A stretch of DNA of 64,000 nucleotides, taken from assembly GCA_937775295.1 (NCBI GenBank), contig CALKBZ010000005.1, positions 1-64,000 on the forward strand, written 5' to 3'. The translations under genes and the position numbers were made by a program. Within the stretch, counting starts at the first letter, position 1; the number at the start of each line of letters is the position of its first letter. The DNA comes from an uncultured Opitutales bacterium. GTDB taxonomy: Bacteria; Verrucomicrobiota; Verrucomicrobiia; Opitutales; Coraliomargaritaceae. Shown in pieces: positions 1 to 8,720 of this stretch. Under the pieces are notes generated by a model. The model was given only the letters and a program-made list of their open reading frames with translations. It searched no databases and was not told where the DNA came from.

Positions 1-1
1 T

Positions 2-1573
2 GGATTCCTGATTTTATGCGTTCTGATCATTGTCGGTGTATGTATTGGCCTATTCTTATCAAAATGGCAAACTGGCGAGGAGGGGCAGCGTATGATTACA
101 GATGTATCTCCTGACGAGGAGGTGATTCATTTTACGGAGATTCCCGATCGAATATCTGTGACTTGGGATGTCGTTTTTCCTGTGGATGCGATTCCGGGCG
201 AGATGGTCATGCATTTTACCAATCGTAAAGATTATCTGGAGTATTTGAGAACACTGAGTCAGGCAGGTCTGGCTCCAATCGGGCAGATCGATGAGTTGCT
301 GGTTGTGCGCATTGGTAAAGCTGCGATGTCAGGGCCGAATCCCGGATTGTATGGCGGCGAGGGGAGTTTCTTGTATCGCGTTGAGCGCCCGCCACCACCA
401 GTTGCAGTGTCACCAGAGCAGTATGCGCAGTTGCGTGCATTTGGTGAGTCCGCTCGATCCATTGTCGGCGGTCCAGTTGAAGGTGATGGTTCGGGGGTAC
501 TGGTTGGGATTTTGGATTCAGGTATCGAAGCGCATCCACAATTTGATGATGTGTATATTGTACACATCGACTTGGCCGGTGGCGGTGTGGCTGGTCCCGG
601 TGCGTCACATGGCACTGCCGTGGCTTCGATCATAGCAGGTACAGAGGGGATCGCTCCCGCAGCAGAACTGCTTGTGATTCGGGTTCTAGATAATGAGGGA
701 ATGGGCAATAGCTTTCACGTCGCCGCGGGCATCGTTCAGGCGGTGGATCTTGGTGTCGATTTACTGAACATGAGCTTGGGTGTGTATCAGGATACGCAAC
801 TTATGCGCGAGGCGATTCGTTATGCAGAAGATCATGATGTGATCATGGTCGCTGCCGCTGGCAACGATGGTTATGCGCAGATGCCATATCCTGCCGCATA
901 TCCGCAGGTGCTCTCGGTGACTGCCGTGGATAGCGTTGGGCGACAGGCGCTCTTTCCTAATCAATCTAGTTCGATCGATTTCGCTGCGCCAGGTGTCGGC
1001 GTGCTCACTGCCAAAGAAAATGGCGGCACGATGTTGTTTTCCGGAACATCCGCTGCCGCTCCTTTTGTGACTGGCACATTGGCTTCGATACTTTCGGCCG
1101 AGACTGCGCGCAGTCATCAGGAAGTGGTCGATATGCTGAGACGCACTCTCGACGAGGCCGGAGCACCAGGAGTCGATCCAGTCTATGGCGGTGGTGTGGT
1201 CAATTGGGATCGATTACGCGAGCGTAACACTGCCGCGATTCTGGATGTGGCGCTCGCTGAAATATACTTGCCTTCAAATGCGTTGCCCGGCACCACGATG
1301 CCGGTCGAGGTAATCGTGCAAAATCGTGGCACGTCTTGGCTGACGTCTTCCACGTTGACGGTCATCGTGGGCGAACGAGAGCCAGTCGATTTTACCATTG
1401 GCACACTTGGTCCTGGCCAAACAACAACTCGAAAAGTTTATACTCAGGTGCCTTCGGTTGACTCCGCAGACAGCTTGAACATCGCTGCTCAGGTCCTAAC
1501 GGAAGAGCCGCTGGACGATGTGCGCTTGGATAATAACACTAGGGCGGTCTTTTTCCGGCCGATTCAGAAGTAG
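2..1573 (+). CDS. Membrane-anchored S8 (subtilisin-like) serine peptidase, 5' end outside window
   Basis: This is a subtilase-family endopeptidase. Numbering from the ATG at 92, the catalytic triad is Asp142 (GILDSGIEAHP), His173 (ASHGTAVASIIAG) and Ser320 (SGTSAAAPFVTG), with oxyanion Asn258 (AAAGNDG). After the protease, from about residue 385, comes a CARDB-like beta-sandwich region. The open frame continues upstream of the ATG at 92 to base 2 without a stop. It encodes a strongly hydrophobic stretch (about 20 residues, ending near SKW) that looks like a signal anchor. I therefore take the true start to lie before the window and ATG 92 to be internal. Product probably tethered to the inner membrane with the protease domain outside the cytoplasm. 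Substrate cannot be told from the sequence. Confidence 0.88.
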   Translation, partial: GFLILCVLIIVGVCIGLFLSKWQTGEEGQRMITDVSPDEEVIHFTEIPDRISVTWDVVFPVDAIPGEMVMHFTNRKDYLEYLRTLSQAGLAPIGQIDELLVVRIGKAAMSGPNPGLYGGEGSFLYRVERPPPPVAVSPEQYAQLRAFGESARSIVGGPVEGDGSGVLVGILDSGIEAHPQFDDVYIVHIDLAGGGVAGPGASHGTAVASIIAGTEGIAPAAELLVIRVLDNEGMGNSFHVAAGIVQAVDLGVDLLNMSLGVYQDTQLMREAIRYAEDHDVIMVAAAGNDGYAQMPYPAAYPQVLSVTAVDSVGRQALFPNQSSSIDFAAPGVGVLTAKENGGTMLFSGTSAAAPFVTGTLASILSAETARSHQEVVDMLRRTLDEAGAPGVDPVYGGGVVNWDRLRERNTAAILDVALAEIYLPSNALPGTTMPVEVIVQNRGTSWLTSSTLTVIVGEREPVDFTIGTLGPGQTTTRKVYTQVPSVDSADSLNIAAQVLTEEPLDDVRLDNNTRAVFFRPIQK

Positions 1574-1593
1574 TCGGTGATCGCCGATTGGTA

Positions 1594-2571
1594 TTACTTC
1601 GAGAGTGCCGTTTCGAGAAATTCGACTGTGCGCTGTTCGGACCAGTAAGATTTATTCTGGTTGAATTGAACAAAGCCGATGTGGCCACCTTGTTTGGGCA
1701 TTTCTAAATGAAACGATGCGCTTTTTTGGGCTTTGTCTATCGGATAGCAGCTCGGCGTTAGAAATGGATCGTCTTGTGCATTAATTAGCAGCGTTGGGGT
1801 GGTAATATCCTGTAGCTTTGCGGTGCAACTGCATTGCTGCCAATAGTCGTCAGCACTTTTAAAGCCATGAATCGGCGCTGTGTAGGCGCCGTCGAATTCT
1901 CGAAAGGTGCGCATTTGATCAAGTCCGTCATCGGTAATCTCCCCTGGAAAACGTCGCATCTTTTCACGTACTTTGCTGCGGAGTGACTTGAGGAAGCGCA
2001 ACATGTAGAGCCGGTTGCTAATATGTTCGAGTCGCTCCGAGCTACTGGCCAGATCGCACGGCACAGAAAGCGCGACTGCGGCCTGTATGCGTGGGTCGAG
2101 CTGCGTGGCAGTGTCACCTAGTAATTTGAGCGTGAGGTTCCCGCCGAGACTAAATCCAACCAGTGCGATCTCTTCGAATGATGCCGTCTGTGCTGTATGT
2201 TGAATTACAGTCTGAAGATCATCGATTGCACCGCTATGGTAAGAACGCAGGCGATGGTTGGGCACGCCGCTGCAGTTGCGGAAGTTCCAAGTAAGTACGC
2301 TCCATCCTGCGATCGCCAATGCGCGCGCCATGCCCTGTACGTAGGCCGCGTTTGCGCTGCCTTCGAGCCCATGCGTGAGAATTGCTAAACGACTGGAGTG
2401 CGGGGCCTTGGTCCAAATTAAATCCAAGAAATCGCCATCAGGTGTCGTGATCCGCTCATGCTCGGTAGTGACGAGAGGAACCTTGCGGAAGAGTGCGGGG
2501 TAGAGGGTATGTAAATGACCATTAAAGAGACCGAAGGGGGCTTGGTAGCTAGACTGTTCGATGAGTGGCAT
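1594..2571 (-). CDS. YheT-family alpha/beta hydrolase
   Basis: A cytoplasmic alpha/beta-hydrolase of 325 residues, the usual length for the YheT/EMB8 family. Visible features are the N-terminal family region (FNGHLHTLYPALFRK), the oxyanion-loop LTHGLEGS near residue 66, and nucleophile elbow GFSLGGN with Ser141. The acid lies in NAQDDPFL (about 265) and the catalytic His in GGHIGF (about 297). Family members are esterases or lipases of mostly unknown natural substrate. It converges tail to tail with the subtilase (20 bp apart) and is probably a single-gene unit. Confidence 0.88.
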   Translation of the reverse strand: MPLIEQSSYQAPFGLFNGHLHTLYPALFRKVPLVTTEHERITTPDGDFLDLIWTKAPHSSRLAILTHGLEGSANAAYVQGMARALAIAGWSVLTWNFRNCSGVPNHRLRSYHSGAIDDLQTVIQHTAQTASFEEIALVGFSLGGNLTLKLLGDTATQLDPRIQAAVALSVPCDLASSSERLEHISNRLYMLRFLKSLRSKVREKMRRFPGEITDDGLDQMRTFREFDGAYTAPIHGFKSADDYWQQCSCTAKLQDITTPTLLINAQDDPFLTPSCYPIDKAQKSASFHLEMPKQGGHIGFVQFNQNKSYWSEQRTVEFLETALSK

Positions 2572-2778
2572 GTGGTCAGTAGTTTACAGACTCAATTGCG
2601 CCTGTGAATCATAGAGTGTAATTAACTAATAAACGGCTGCGCCTATTCTTGAGGTAAAGCGTAGGGTGCTAATTCATATATTCATGAGTGGTCGCAGGGT
2701 GTCTGCGCCTTCTACAAATTAGCGTGGGCAACCGATTTCGATTCCGTTCTGTGCTGCGGGCACTATAATGGGTGCTTG

Positions 2779-3447
2779 ATGGCTCAAAAAACTAATTACA
2801 GTTTGTTTCGGGGCGCGCGTATTCGACCGTATGGAGAGCGCGGTTATTTGCTCGATCATTTCCGCGAATCAAAGCGGTTTGTGATCGAGCAAGCATTGTC
2901 AATCACTCCACCTGATGGTTTTGATGAATACGTTATAGGTGCTGACAATCTGTTGATACTGTTTAAGCGGACTGTATATGAATGCGTATTGCATGAATGG
3001 TTGTCTGGTTTACACAGTGAAATGCTGGACAGTTCAAAGTATGCGCGACAGATCGAAGTGCCCGTTCACTATGACGGCCCAGATCTAGCAACGGTGGCAG
3101 TCGCGACTGGTCTGAGTGAAGCAGAGGTCGTTGCGATTCATTCGGCGCCTGAGTATCGAGTGCGGATGATGGGGTTCGCGCCGGGCTTTCCTTATTTGGA
3201 TGGGCTGGATGATCGTTTGCACTTGGAGCGCAAGGCTTCGCCGCGTAATCGAATCGAGCCGGGGTCCGTTGCCATTGGCGGCAGCCATGCAGGCATCTAT
3301 TCGGTGGCCAGTCCTGGAGGGTGGCACTTGTTGGGTCGAACGGATTTACCATTGTTTCAACCTGAAAAAGCGCGTGGTACGGTGACTGATGCACGCGAGG
3401 TCTTTGCGTTGGCCGTAGGGGATATTGTTAATTTTTTGGTCATCTAG
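2779..3447 (+). CDS. pxpB: 5-oxoprolinase subunit PxpB (KipI family)
   Basis: One subunit of the ATP-dependent 5-oxoprolinase PxpABC, which opens pyroglutamate to glutamate. The KipI-type signature is clear: GFAPGFPYLDGL followed by SPRNRIEPGSVAIGG and SVASPGGWHLLGRT in the C-terminal half. A TTG precedes the ATG directly (2776); I chose ATG 2779. pxpC begins one base after the stop, so the two are surely cotranscribed. The third subunit gene, pxpA, is not adjacent but 3.6 kb downstream at 7935, across an unrelated minus-strand block. In Bacillus the homologue KipI inhibits the sporulation kinase KinA, but the oxoprolinase role is the general one. Confidence 0.9.
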   Translation: MAQKTNYSLFRGARIRPYGERGYLLDHFRESKRFVIEQALSITPPDGFDEYVIGADNLLILFKRTVYECVLHEWLSGLHSEMLDSSKYARQIEVPVHYDGPDLATVAVATGLSEAEVVAIHSAPEYRVRMMGFAPGFPYLDGLDDRLHLERKASPRNRIEPGSVAIGGSHAGIYSVASPGGWHLLGRTDLPLFQPEKARGTVTDAREVFALAVGDIVNFLVI

Positions 3448-3448
3448 T

Positions 3449-4303
3449 ATGCCTGTGATTGAAATCATATCCACGGGAGTCGGGCTTTCGGTTCAAGATT
3501 GCGGTCGCCCAGGGTGGCGCCGGTTTGGCGTGCCTCCGGGTGGAGTGATGGATCGTAGCTCGGCTGCCGCAGCGAATCGATTACTGGGTAATTGTGCAGA
3601 TGCGCCCGTGCTGGAGGTTTTAATGCAAGGTGCAAAGTTGCGGATTTTGGAAGACACATGGATTGCAGTTGCAGGTGCTGATTTAGGCTGTGCGATTGCT
3701 CCGTGGACGGCTTGCGCAGTCTCTGCCGGTACGGTGCTACAGTTTCCGATGAATCGATCAGGCTTGTGGGCTTACGTCGCGGTGCCGGGAGGATTTGATG
3801 TCGATCGATGGTTCGGCAGTGCGTCGGTCGATTCACGTAATGGATTGGGGAGGCCCTTAAAGCGTGGGGTTCAATTGTCTGCAGTGACGTCCGCAGTGAC
3901 GTTTGAATATGAGCGGGTGGGGCGGCGCGTGCTCGCTGCTGAATTACAACACGATTTCTCAAGACCGATGGAATTCGAGTTATTGCCGGGGCCGCAGTTT
4001 GATTCATTTTCGTCTCAAGCACGTGCTGAACTCGTGTCTTCGGAGTGGACTGTGTCGTCGCGTTCAGATCGGACTGGCTTTCGCCTAGAAGGACCAGCGC
4101 TTAATGTGCCTGATTCAATTCGCAGCGAGCCAGTGCTACCAGGCAGTCTTCAAATCCCAGGCAACGGTCAACCGATTGTTACTATGGTCGACGGGCCGAC
4201 AGTTGGCGGCTATGCGAAAATTGCGATTCTACGAGAAGCAGATGTCGATTGGTTGGCACAATGCCGGCCCGGAACGAAAATAGGATTTAACTTAGGAAGT
4301 TAG
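3449..4303 (+). CDS. pxpC: 5-oxoprolinase subunit PxpC (KipA/biotin-dependent carboxyltransferase family)
   Basis: Second large subunit of 5-oxoprolinase. It shows the PxpC landmarks: N-terminal SVQDCGRPGWRRFGVPPGG then MDRSSAAAANRLLGN, a middle LWAYVAVPGGFDV, and a C-terminal segment with SDRTGFRLEGP, PVLPGSLQIPGNGQPIV and DGPTVGGYAKIA. Length about 284 residues, typical. ATG 3449 follows the pxpB stop by one base; a TTG at 3425 in the same frame would overlap pxpB and add eight residues unlike the family. PxpB and PxpC form the phosphorylating part of the complex acting with PxpA. Confidence 0.9.
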   Translation: MPVIEIISTGVGLSVQDCGRPGWRRFGVPPGGVMDRSSAAAANRLLGNCADAPVLEVLMQGAKLRILEDTWIAVAGADLGCAIAPWTACAVSAGTVLQFPMNRSGLWAYVAVPGGFDVDRWFGSASVDSRNGLGRPLKRGVQLSAVTSAVTFEYERVGRRVLAAELQHDFSRPMEFELLPGPQFDSFSSQARAELVSSEWTVSSRSDRTGFRLEGPALNVPDSIRSEPVLPGSLQIPGNGQPIVTMVDGPTVGGYAKIAILREADVDWLAQCRPGTKIGFNLGS

Positions 4304-4382
4304 GAATGGTCTTTGCTTGTTTCAATCTCACAATTCAAAAGTAACGAAAGGGCCTCTTTTTATCCCATGAATCGTTAAATTT

Positions 4383-4418
4383 GTCTCCCTGCTGAGGCCA
4401 AAGATGTCCAAGGGAGAC
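4383..4418 (-). terminator. Hairpin just past the RRM-protein gene
   Basis: GTCTCCCT (4383-4390) and AGGGAGAC (4411-4418) form a perfect 8-bp stem with a 20-base loop, ten bases after the stop of the minus-strand RRM gene. There is no U-run, so it may be a 3' processing or protective hairpin and not a true intrinsic terminator. Confidence 0.3.
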
Positions 4419-4427
4419 GGTGCTACC

Positions 4428-4721
4428 CTATGGGCGGTCTCGATTTGAAGACTCGTCGCTTGAATTTCGATGCTTTTCCTGTTGAGTCTCAGCCTTTTTC
4501 ACGCGGATCTTCAGCCCGTTGACAGTTTTGTTATTTAGGTTTTTGACGGCAGCTTTAGCTTCACCTGGTTTTTGCATCTCAATAAAACCAAAACCTTTAG
4601 ACGTCCCACTCTTTTGATCCATTACTAAGCTGCATTTTAGCACAGTGCCAAATTCTTGAAACAACTTTTCAAGTTCTGCTGCTGTAGTCAGTCGATTCAG
4701 ATTGCGTATTAATAATTTCAT
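4428..4721 (-). CDS. Small RNA-binding protein with one RRM domain
   Basis: A single RNA recognition motif of about 80 residues with a charged tail (KAETQQEKHRNSSDE). RNP2 is LLIRNL at the N terminus and RNP1 is KGFGFIEM around residue 46, both with the aromatic/basic contacts expected for single-stranded RNA binding. I start at ATG 4721 (MKLLIRNL), because bacterial RRM proteins begin almost directly with RNP2; an in-frame ATG at 4748 would add nine residues. Small bacterial RRM proteins of this kind are often cold-induced, though no regulatory element is visible here. It heads a block of three minus-strand genes lying inside the pxp locus. Confidence 0.85.
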   Translation of the reverse strand: MKLLIRNLNRLTTAAELEKLFQEFGTVLKCSLVMDQKSGTSKGFGFIEMQKPGEAKAAVKNLNNKTVNGLKIRVKKAETQQEKHRNSSDESSNRDRP

Positions 4722-5012
4722 ATTTTCCCGATCAGGGTGGTTAAACAATCATAAGCTTTGATTTTTCCAATAAAGTCGAGGCGTATCGATAGAGGAAAAT
4801 GGGGACACACTCCGGCCTCATTATCCACCACAATTAACCGATGTCCTCGATCATACCATCCCGTTTTATTCCCATCTGTAAATTTAAATTTTGATCACGC
4901 GAAGGCTCTAAGCAGGCAGATTCTATCCAGCTGAAATCGCCTTTCGTCTGTACGTCTTAAGTGCCGCAGATATTACGGATTTTATCATTTCTCTGTTTTT
5001 TTAAAAATCTAT

Positions 5013-5483
5013 TTAGCCCTCATTTGGGCGAAAGCGATGAGTGAGACCTTTGAGGAAATTACGCAGGAACTGATCTCCACACTTCATGAAATTCTTGTGG
5101 GACGGTGCCCGAAAGAGGGCGCTTAATTCGCTCTTAGAGATGCGCAGTCCTACACTTTCGATGGTGGCAATGAGGTCAGTATCTCTCATTTCAAAGGCGA
5201 TACGCAATTTCCTTAGAATTGTATTGTTATCGATTGTTGAAGTGGAGATTTTTTTCACAGGTCCATCGATCGGTCCGCGACGTTGCAGAATCAGTCCATC
5301 TAAAAATGCGTGAATAGTTTCCGTGGGGCATTCGAGAAATCCTTCATCTTCTTCGTTCTTGAGGAGATTTACCACATCGAGGATCGTCAGTTCTACGCCG
5401 CATGCTTGGATCATCTGCAGCACTTCTTTGTTTTTAATTTCAAGAGTGTAGCGCACGCTTTTTATCACTTCGTTGTTCGTCAT
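5013..5483 (-). CDS. yehS: DUF1456 family protein (YehS-like)
   Basis: Member of the DUF1456/YehS family, function unknown. It is built of two similar halves of about 68 residues: MTNNEVIKSVRYTLEIKN...NEEDEGF..C....FLDGLI and NTILRKLRIAFEMRD...PSHKNFMKCGDQFLRNFLKGL. Each half has the same pattern: a basic helix, an acidic D/E-rich helix, and a K-N/E-F-x-x-C segment. Length 156 is the family norm. YehS proteins are mainly known from Gammaproteobacteria, as is RadD next door, which suggests these neighbours arrived together. The minus-strand start at 5483 is the only plausible ATG. Confidence 0.85.
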   Translation of the reverse strand: MTNNEVIKSVRYTLEIKNKEVLQMIQACGVELTILDVVNLLKNEEDEGFLECPTETIHAFLDGLILQRRGPIDGPVKKISTSTIDNNTILRKLRIAFEMRDTDLIATIESVGLRISKSELSALFRAPSHKNFMKCGDQFLRNFLKGLTHRFRPNEG

Positions 5484-5879
5484 GCCATATTAGTGATTGG
5501 ATTCGTTGCCGTCTGCAATCTTTCTAGGTGATGCAGAAAAAAAGGGGCATTTTAGGGCTGTAAAAGAGAGTATGTCGTTATTCTGCCGAAGAAATGCGAG
5601 CGAACGCACAGCGGGGCGGATTAACTTGACAACCGCCAGCGAGTGCGAAGGTCTTGTTGCGGGTAGCCACCAAATATCCCGAGCAAGTATTGGAGTACGT
5701 GGAGGACGCTGGCGATTACAATAAGATATGGCCTTGAACTGCGGTATTCCAGCAATACGGCTGATGAAAGAGATTCGATCGGGACACCGGTCACTCCCTC
5801 ATCATGGCATAGATGCCATAGCGAAAATCCGAATCGAGGGACGAAGATGAAGACTTTACGCAGTCTTTAATGAACCAGG
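5484..5879. other. Intergenic stretch without a recognised gene
   Basis: About 400 bp between yehS and radD. A plus-strand frame around 5645-5724 reads like protein (RVATKYPEQVLEYVEDAGDY then IWP and stop), but it has no start and matches no family I know. It may be a gene remnant brought in with, or disrupted by, the block. Nothing else seen. Confidence 0.3.
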
Positions 5880-7616
5880 TCAGAGTTCCTCGCTAAATAT
5901 CTTTTCGGTAATTTTCCAAAACTTCCCCTGCTTGCGAGCGATCACAAATGAAGGCATACGCAGCTGTGATCGTATTTTGACTGCGTCGCTCACCGAGCTG
6001 ATATTGAGCTTCAACTCAGGCTTGCGCATGTGCGATCTCAGAAAGTTGATAGCAAACTTCTTCAGACTGGTGGCATTGTTTAGATAGTACATTTCAGCGA
6101 CGAACTGTGCGTCGTAATCGTAATACTTCACCTGCAGGTAAGGCGTCCCTTTTTTGTCAACGCGCTCTAGCATCTCAATCGAATCAGGCGTGAGCACATG
6201 GGCGTCTTTAGAGAGCCTCGCCTGTTTGAGCTTTGTGTCGGGGTCGATCAGCACACAGCCGCAGCTGCTACAATCACGAGCGGTGATATCATTTTGAGCT
6301 GAGCATTGGGTGCAGATCTTAAACCTAAAACGATAGCCGCAAGGCGTCAATTCGTAGGTGTCTGCATCGACATGCCCCCCTCGACACTTCCGTCCGAAGT
6401 GTTCCACCAGGTTGCCCTCTTCATCCACGATCCCCCAAAAGTCATTTTCAAAGCCACATTCGGGGCAGGGCACTTGGACTGCGACGGATTCGGACGCTGT
6501 CTTCTTTTCGCCAATCTCTGGGCTAAAAATACTATGCCCCATCCCGGTATAATCTAACACCAGACAATCCTTTTTATCTGTATCCAAGCGCAAACCGCGG
6601 CCGATGATTTGCTGATACAAACTAATCGATTCCGTGGGTCGTAGGATGGCAATCACATCGACATGCGCGGCGTCGAAACCAGTTGTTAAAACGGATACGT
6701 TCACTAAATACTTAAACGCTTTCTTCTTAAAATCATGCACGGTCTGATCGCGCTCAATCAGCTCGGTGGTTCCCACGACCAGCCTAGCTTGTTCCGGCGG
6801 AAGATGATTCATGATCTCCTGCGCATGTTTCACCGTTGAGCTGAAGATCATCACGCCCTGCCGCTGGTCGCTCTCCGTAATATCAATGATGTTTTTAATA
6901 ATCAGGGGTGTGAGTCGCCTTTGCTTGTGGAGCGCTTCCTCTAGTTGAGCCATTGTATAAGATTGGCCACCTTCTATGAGCTCTGAGAAGTCATAAGAGG
7001 TCACCGGTATATCGACCTTTACGGGGGGCGTCAGGTATTTGTTCCTGATCATATACTCAAGTGGCAGGTCGTAGATACAGTGCTTGAAAAAGCGAAGCTC
7101 CTTAGTTTTTACCTCCCCACGGAGTGCGTAATTATAGATCCAGCCGAGTCCTAAGCGATACGGCGTGGCGGTCAGGCCCAAGATGCAAATACGCGGATTG
7201 TTGAGCTTGAGCTGCGTGATAACTTTCGCGTACTGACTGTCCGGCTCTAGGCCGACGCGGTGACATTCATCGATCACGACGAGCGTGAAATCTTTAAAGA
7301 AGGCATCTTTAGCCTTAGCGACCGACTGAATGCTACCGAATATGACCTTCTGCTTGCTATCCTTTTGATTCAATCCCGCGGAATAGATCCCCGCATGCAG
7401 GCCATAGCTCTCATACTTCAAATGGTTTTGCTCGACCAGCTCTTTGACATGAGCGAGCACCAACACGCGGCCTTTGGCAATTTTAGCCAACTCAGCGATC
7501 ACCAAGCTCTTACCTGCACCTGTAGGCAGCACGATCACCGCAGGGTCGCGTCGCTTTCTGAAGTAATTGAGGGTGCTATCAACCGCTTCTTGTTGGTATG
7601 TCCTGAGTGTATACAT
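5880..7616 (-). CDS. radD: RadD (YejH) DNA repair helicase
   Basis: Superfamily 2 ATPase of 578 residues, almost the length of E. coli RadD/YejH (586), and closely similar along its whole length as I recall that protein. Motif I is PTGAGKS (31-37), motif II is DECH (116-119), motif III GLTATP, and motif [11 protein letters not shown]. The C-terminal part carries the RadD zinc-binding region: [11 protein letters not shown] near 393 and two CxxC pairs around 440-460 ([16 protein letters not shown]). RadD acts with SSB and RecA in processing recombination intermediates after DNA damage. Such strong likeness to a mainly gammaproteobacterial protein in this background suggests horizontal transfer. 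It is the most upstream gene of the three-gene minus-strand block. Confidence 0.92.
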   Translation of the reverse strand: MYTLRTYQQEAVDSTLNYFRKRRDPAVIVLPTGAGKSLVIAELAKIAKGRVLVLAHVKELVEQNHLKYESYGLHAGIYSAGLNQKDSKQKVIFGSIQSVAKAKDAFFKDFTLVVIDECHRVGLEPDSQYAKVITQLKLNNPRICILGLTATPYRLGLGWIYNYALRGEVKTKELRFFKHCIYDLPLEYMIRNKYLTPPVKVDIPVTSYDFSELIEGGQSYTMAQLEEALHKQRRLTPLIIKNIIDITESDQRQGVMIFSSTVKHAQEIMNHLPPEQARLVVGTTELIERDQTVHDFKKKAFKYLVNVSVLTTGFDAAHVDVIAILRPTESISLYQQIIGRGLRLDTDKKDCLVLDYTGMGHSIFSPEIGEKKTASESVAVQVPCPECGFENDFWGIVDEEGNLVEHFGRKCRGGHVDADTYELTPCGYRFRFKICTQCSAQNDITARDCSSCGCVLIDPDTKLKQARLSKDAHVLTPDSIEMLERVDKKGTPYLQVKYYDYDAQFVAEMYYLNNATSLKKFAINFLRSHMRKPELKLNISSVSDAVKIRSQLRMPSFVIARKQGKFWKITEKIFSEEL

Positions 7617-7767
7617 GGGGCAGATAAACTATTTGAAGCTGACCTCAAAGTATAGGAAATTTGCCTAGTTCCGAAGGATTCATCAGAGTAATCCGGTCGC
7701 GATAGTAAAATATTGAGAATTAAAGGCTCTATTTATTTTCTGTATGGCTGCTAGCTTGATGCCTGGA

Positions 7768-7797
7768 CCTTGAGCGCATCGGCGCAAGGCCTTTTTA
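7768..7797 (+). terminator. Orphan plus-strand intrinsic terminator
   Basis: CCTT-GA-GCGC, loop ATCG, GCGC-AAGG (7768-7789) followed by CCTTTTT: a GC-rich stem with a two-base bulge and a U-run. No plus-strand gene ends near it; the nearest upstream plus gene is pxpC at 4303. It could end a small RNA starting after 7616, or be left from an older arrangement of the pxp operon. The rest of 7617-7934 shows no recognisable gene. Confidence 0.5.
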
Positions 7798-7934
7798 GAG
7801 GGCGTGGCTGCCATGGTTTCGGTGAATTAATCAGGGTGCCGGCAAAGATCGGGGTGCTGGGAGTGGAGACTTGTTTGATTGCTTGCGGCAAATGCGGTTG
7901 CCACTGGGATTTTTAGTTAGCTAAGTGGAGGCAA

Positions 7935-8648
7935 ATGGGGGTTTTGGTTTTAAATTGTGATCTGGGGGAGGATGAGTGCGTGGCGCAAACTGAGCGGCTG
8001 ATGGCGCTGGTCGGTGCTGCAAATATTTGTTGTGGGGCGCATGCCGGGAGTCTTGAGAAGACGCGGGCGACTTTGGCATTGGCCAAGCGTTATGGCGTGC
8101 TGGTCGGTGCACATCCGGGGCTGGCCGTCGCCGGCGGGCGTGGCGCTGCCTTGCCCTCGGCCGCGGCGTTTGACGCGCTGTTGTGTGATCAGCTCGAAAG
8201 CTTTACTCGTATCGCAGCGGAAGTCGGCGTACCGGTGAGTTATGTCAAGCTGCACGGCACCCTATACCATGCGGTCGAGCAAGCCCCCGAGCTGGCTGAA
8301 ATCTTTCTCCAGCGGATCCAATCGATGCAGCCATCAGTCGCTATCTTTGCGCTGGCAGGTGGGACATTCGCTGCGCACGCTCGGGCATCGGGGATTCGTG
8401 TTTGGGAGGAACTGTTTGCAGATCGCAGCTACACCGCCGACGGGCAGCTGATGCCGCGCGGCCAAGCGGATGCCGTGATCGACGAGGTGGCGGTTGCTGT
8501 GGCGCGCATCCAGCAGTGGTTGGAGAGCGGCAAGATGGCCGTTGAAGGCGGTCAGTCGATTTCGCTGAAAGGGGAGACGCTCTGCGTGCACTCCGATTCG
8601 CCGCAAGCGTTACCGTTGTTGGCCTCGCTGAGACGGCTCATCGGTTGA
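7935..8648 (+). CDS. pxpA: 5-oxoprolinase subunit PxpA (LamB/YcsF family)
   Basis: The hydrolytic subunit of the PxpABC 5-oxoprolinase. It carries the family's N-terminal LNCDLGED, then ANICCGAHAGS, GVLVGAHPG, the YVKLHGTLYH block near residue 105, and EELFADRSYTADGQLMPR. Length 237, slightly short of the usual 245-255 but complete at both ends. A GGAGG lies at 7927-7931, rather close to ATG 7935. It is separated from pxpBC by the RRM-yehS-radD block and so probably needs its own promoter. No gene of the DUF969/DUF979 transporter pair often found with pxp is visible. Confidence 0.9.
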   Translation: MGVLVLNCDLGEDECVAQTERLMALVGAANICCGAHAGSLEKTRATLALAKRYGVLVGAHPGLAVAGGRGAALPSAAAFDALLCDQLESFTRIAAEVGVPVSYVKLHGTLYHAVEQAPELAEIFLQRIQSMQPSVAIFALAGGTFAAHARASGIRVWEELFADRSYTADGQLMPRGQADAVIDEVAVAVARIQQWLESGKMAVEGGQSISLKGETLCVHSDSPQALPLLASLRRLIG

Positions 8649-8720
8649 TGGGCTGACATCGGTGGATGGAATGGTTGGTGTCTTTTTTAACGGGGCGTTG
8701 CGTCACCATGGCTTAATCGC

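Noticed and set aside
5645-5724. Protein-like fragment before radD
   Set aside because: No start, stop codon just upstream, no family match; kept only as a note on the intergenic stretch.
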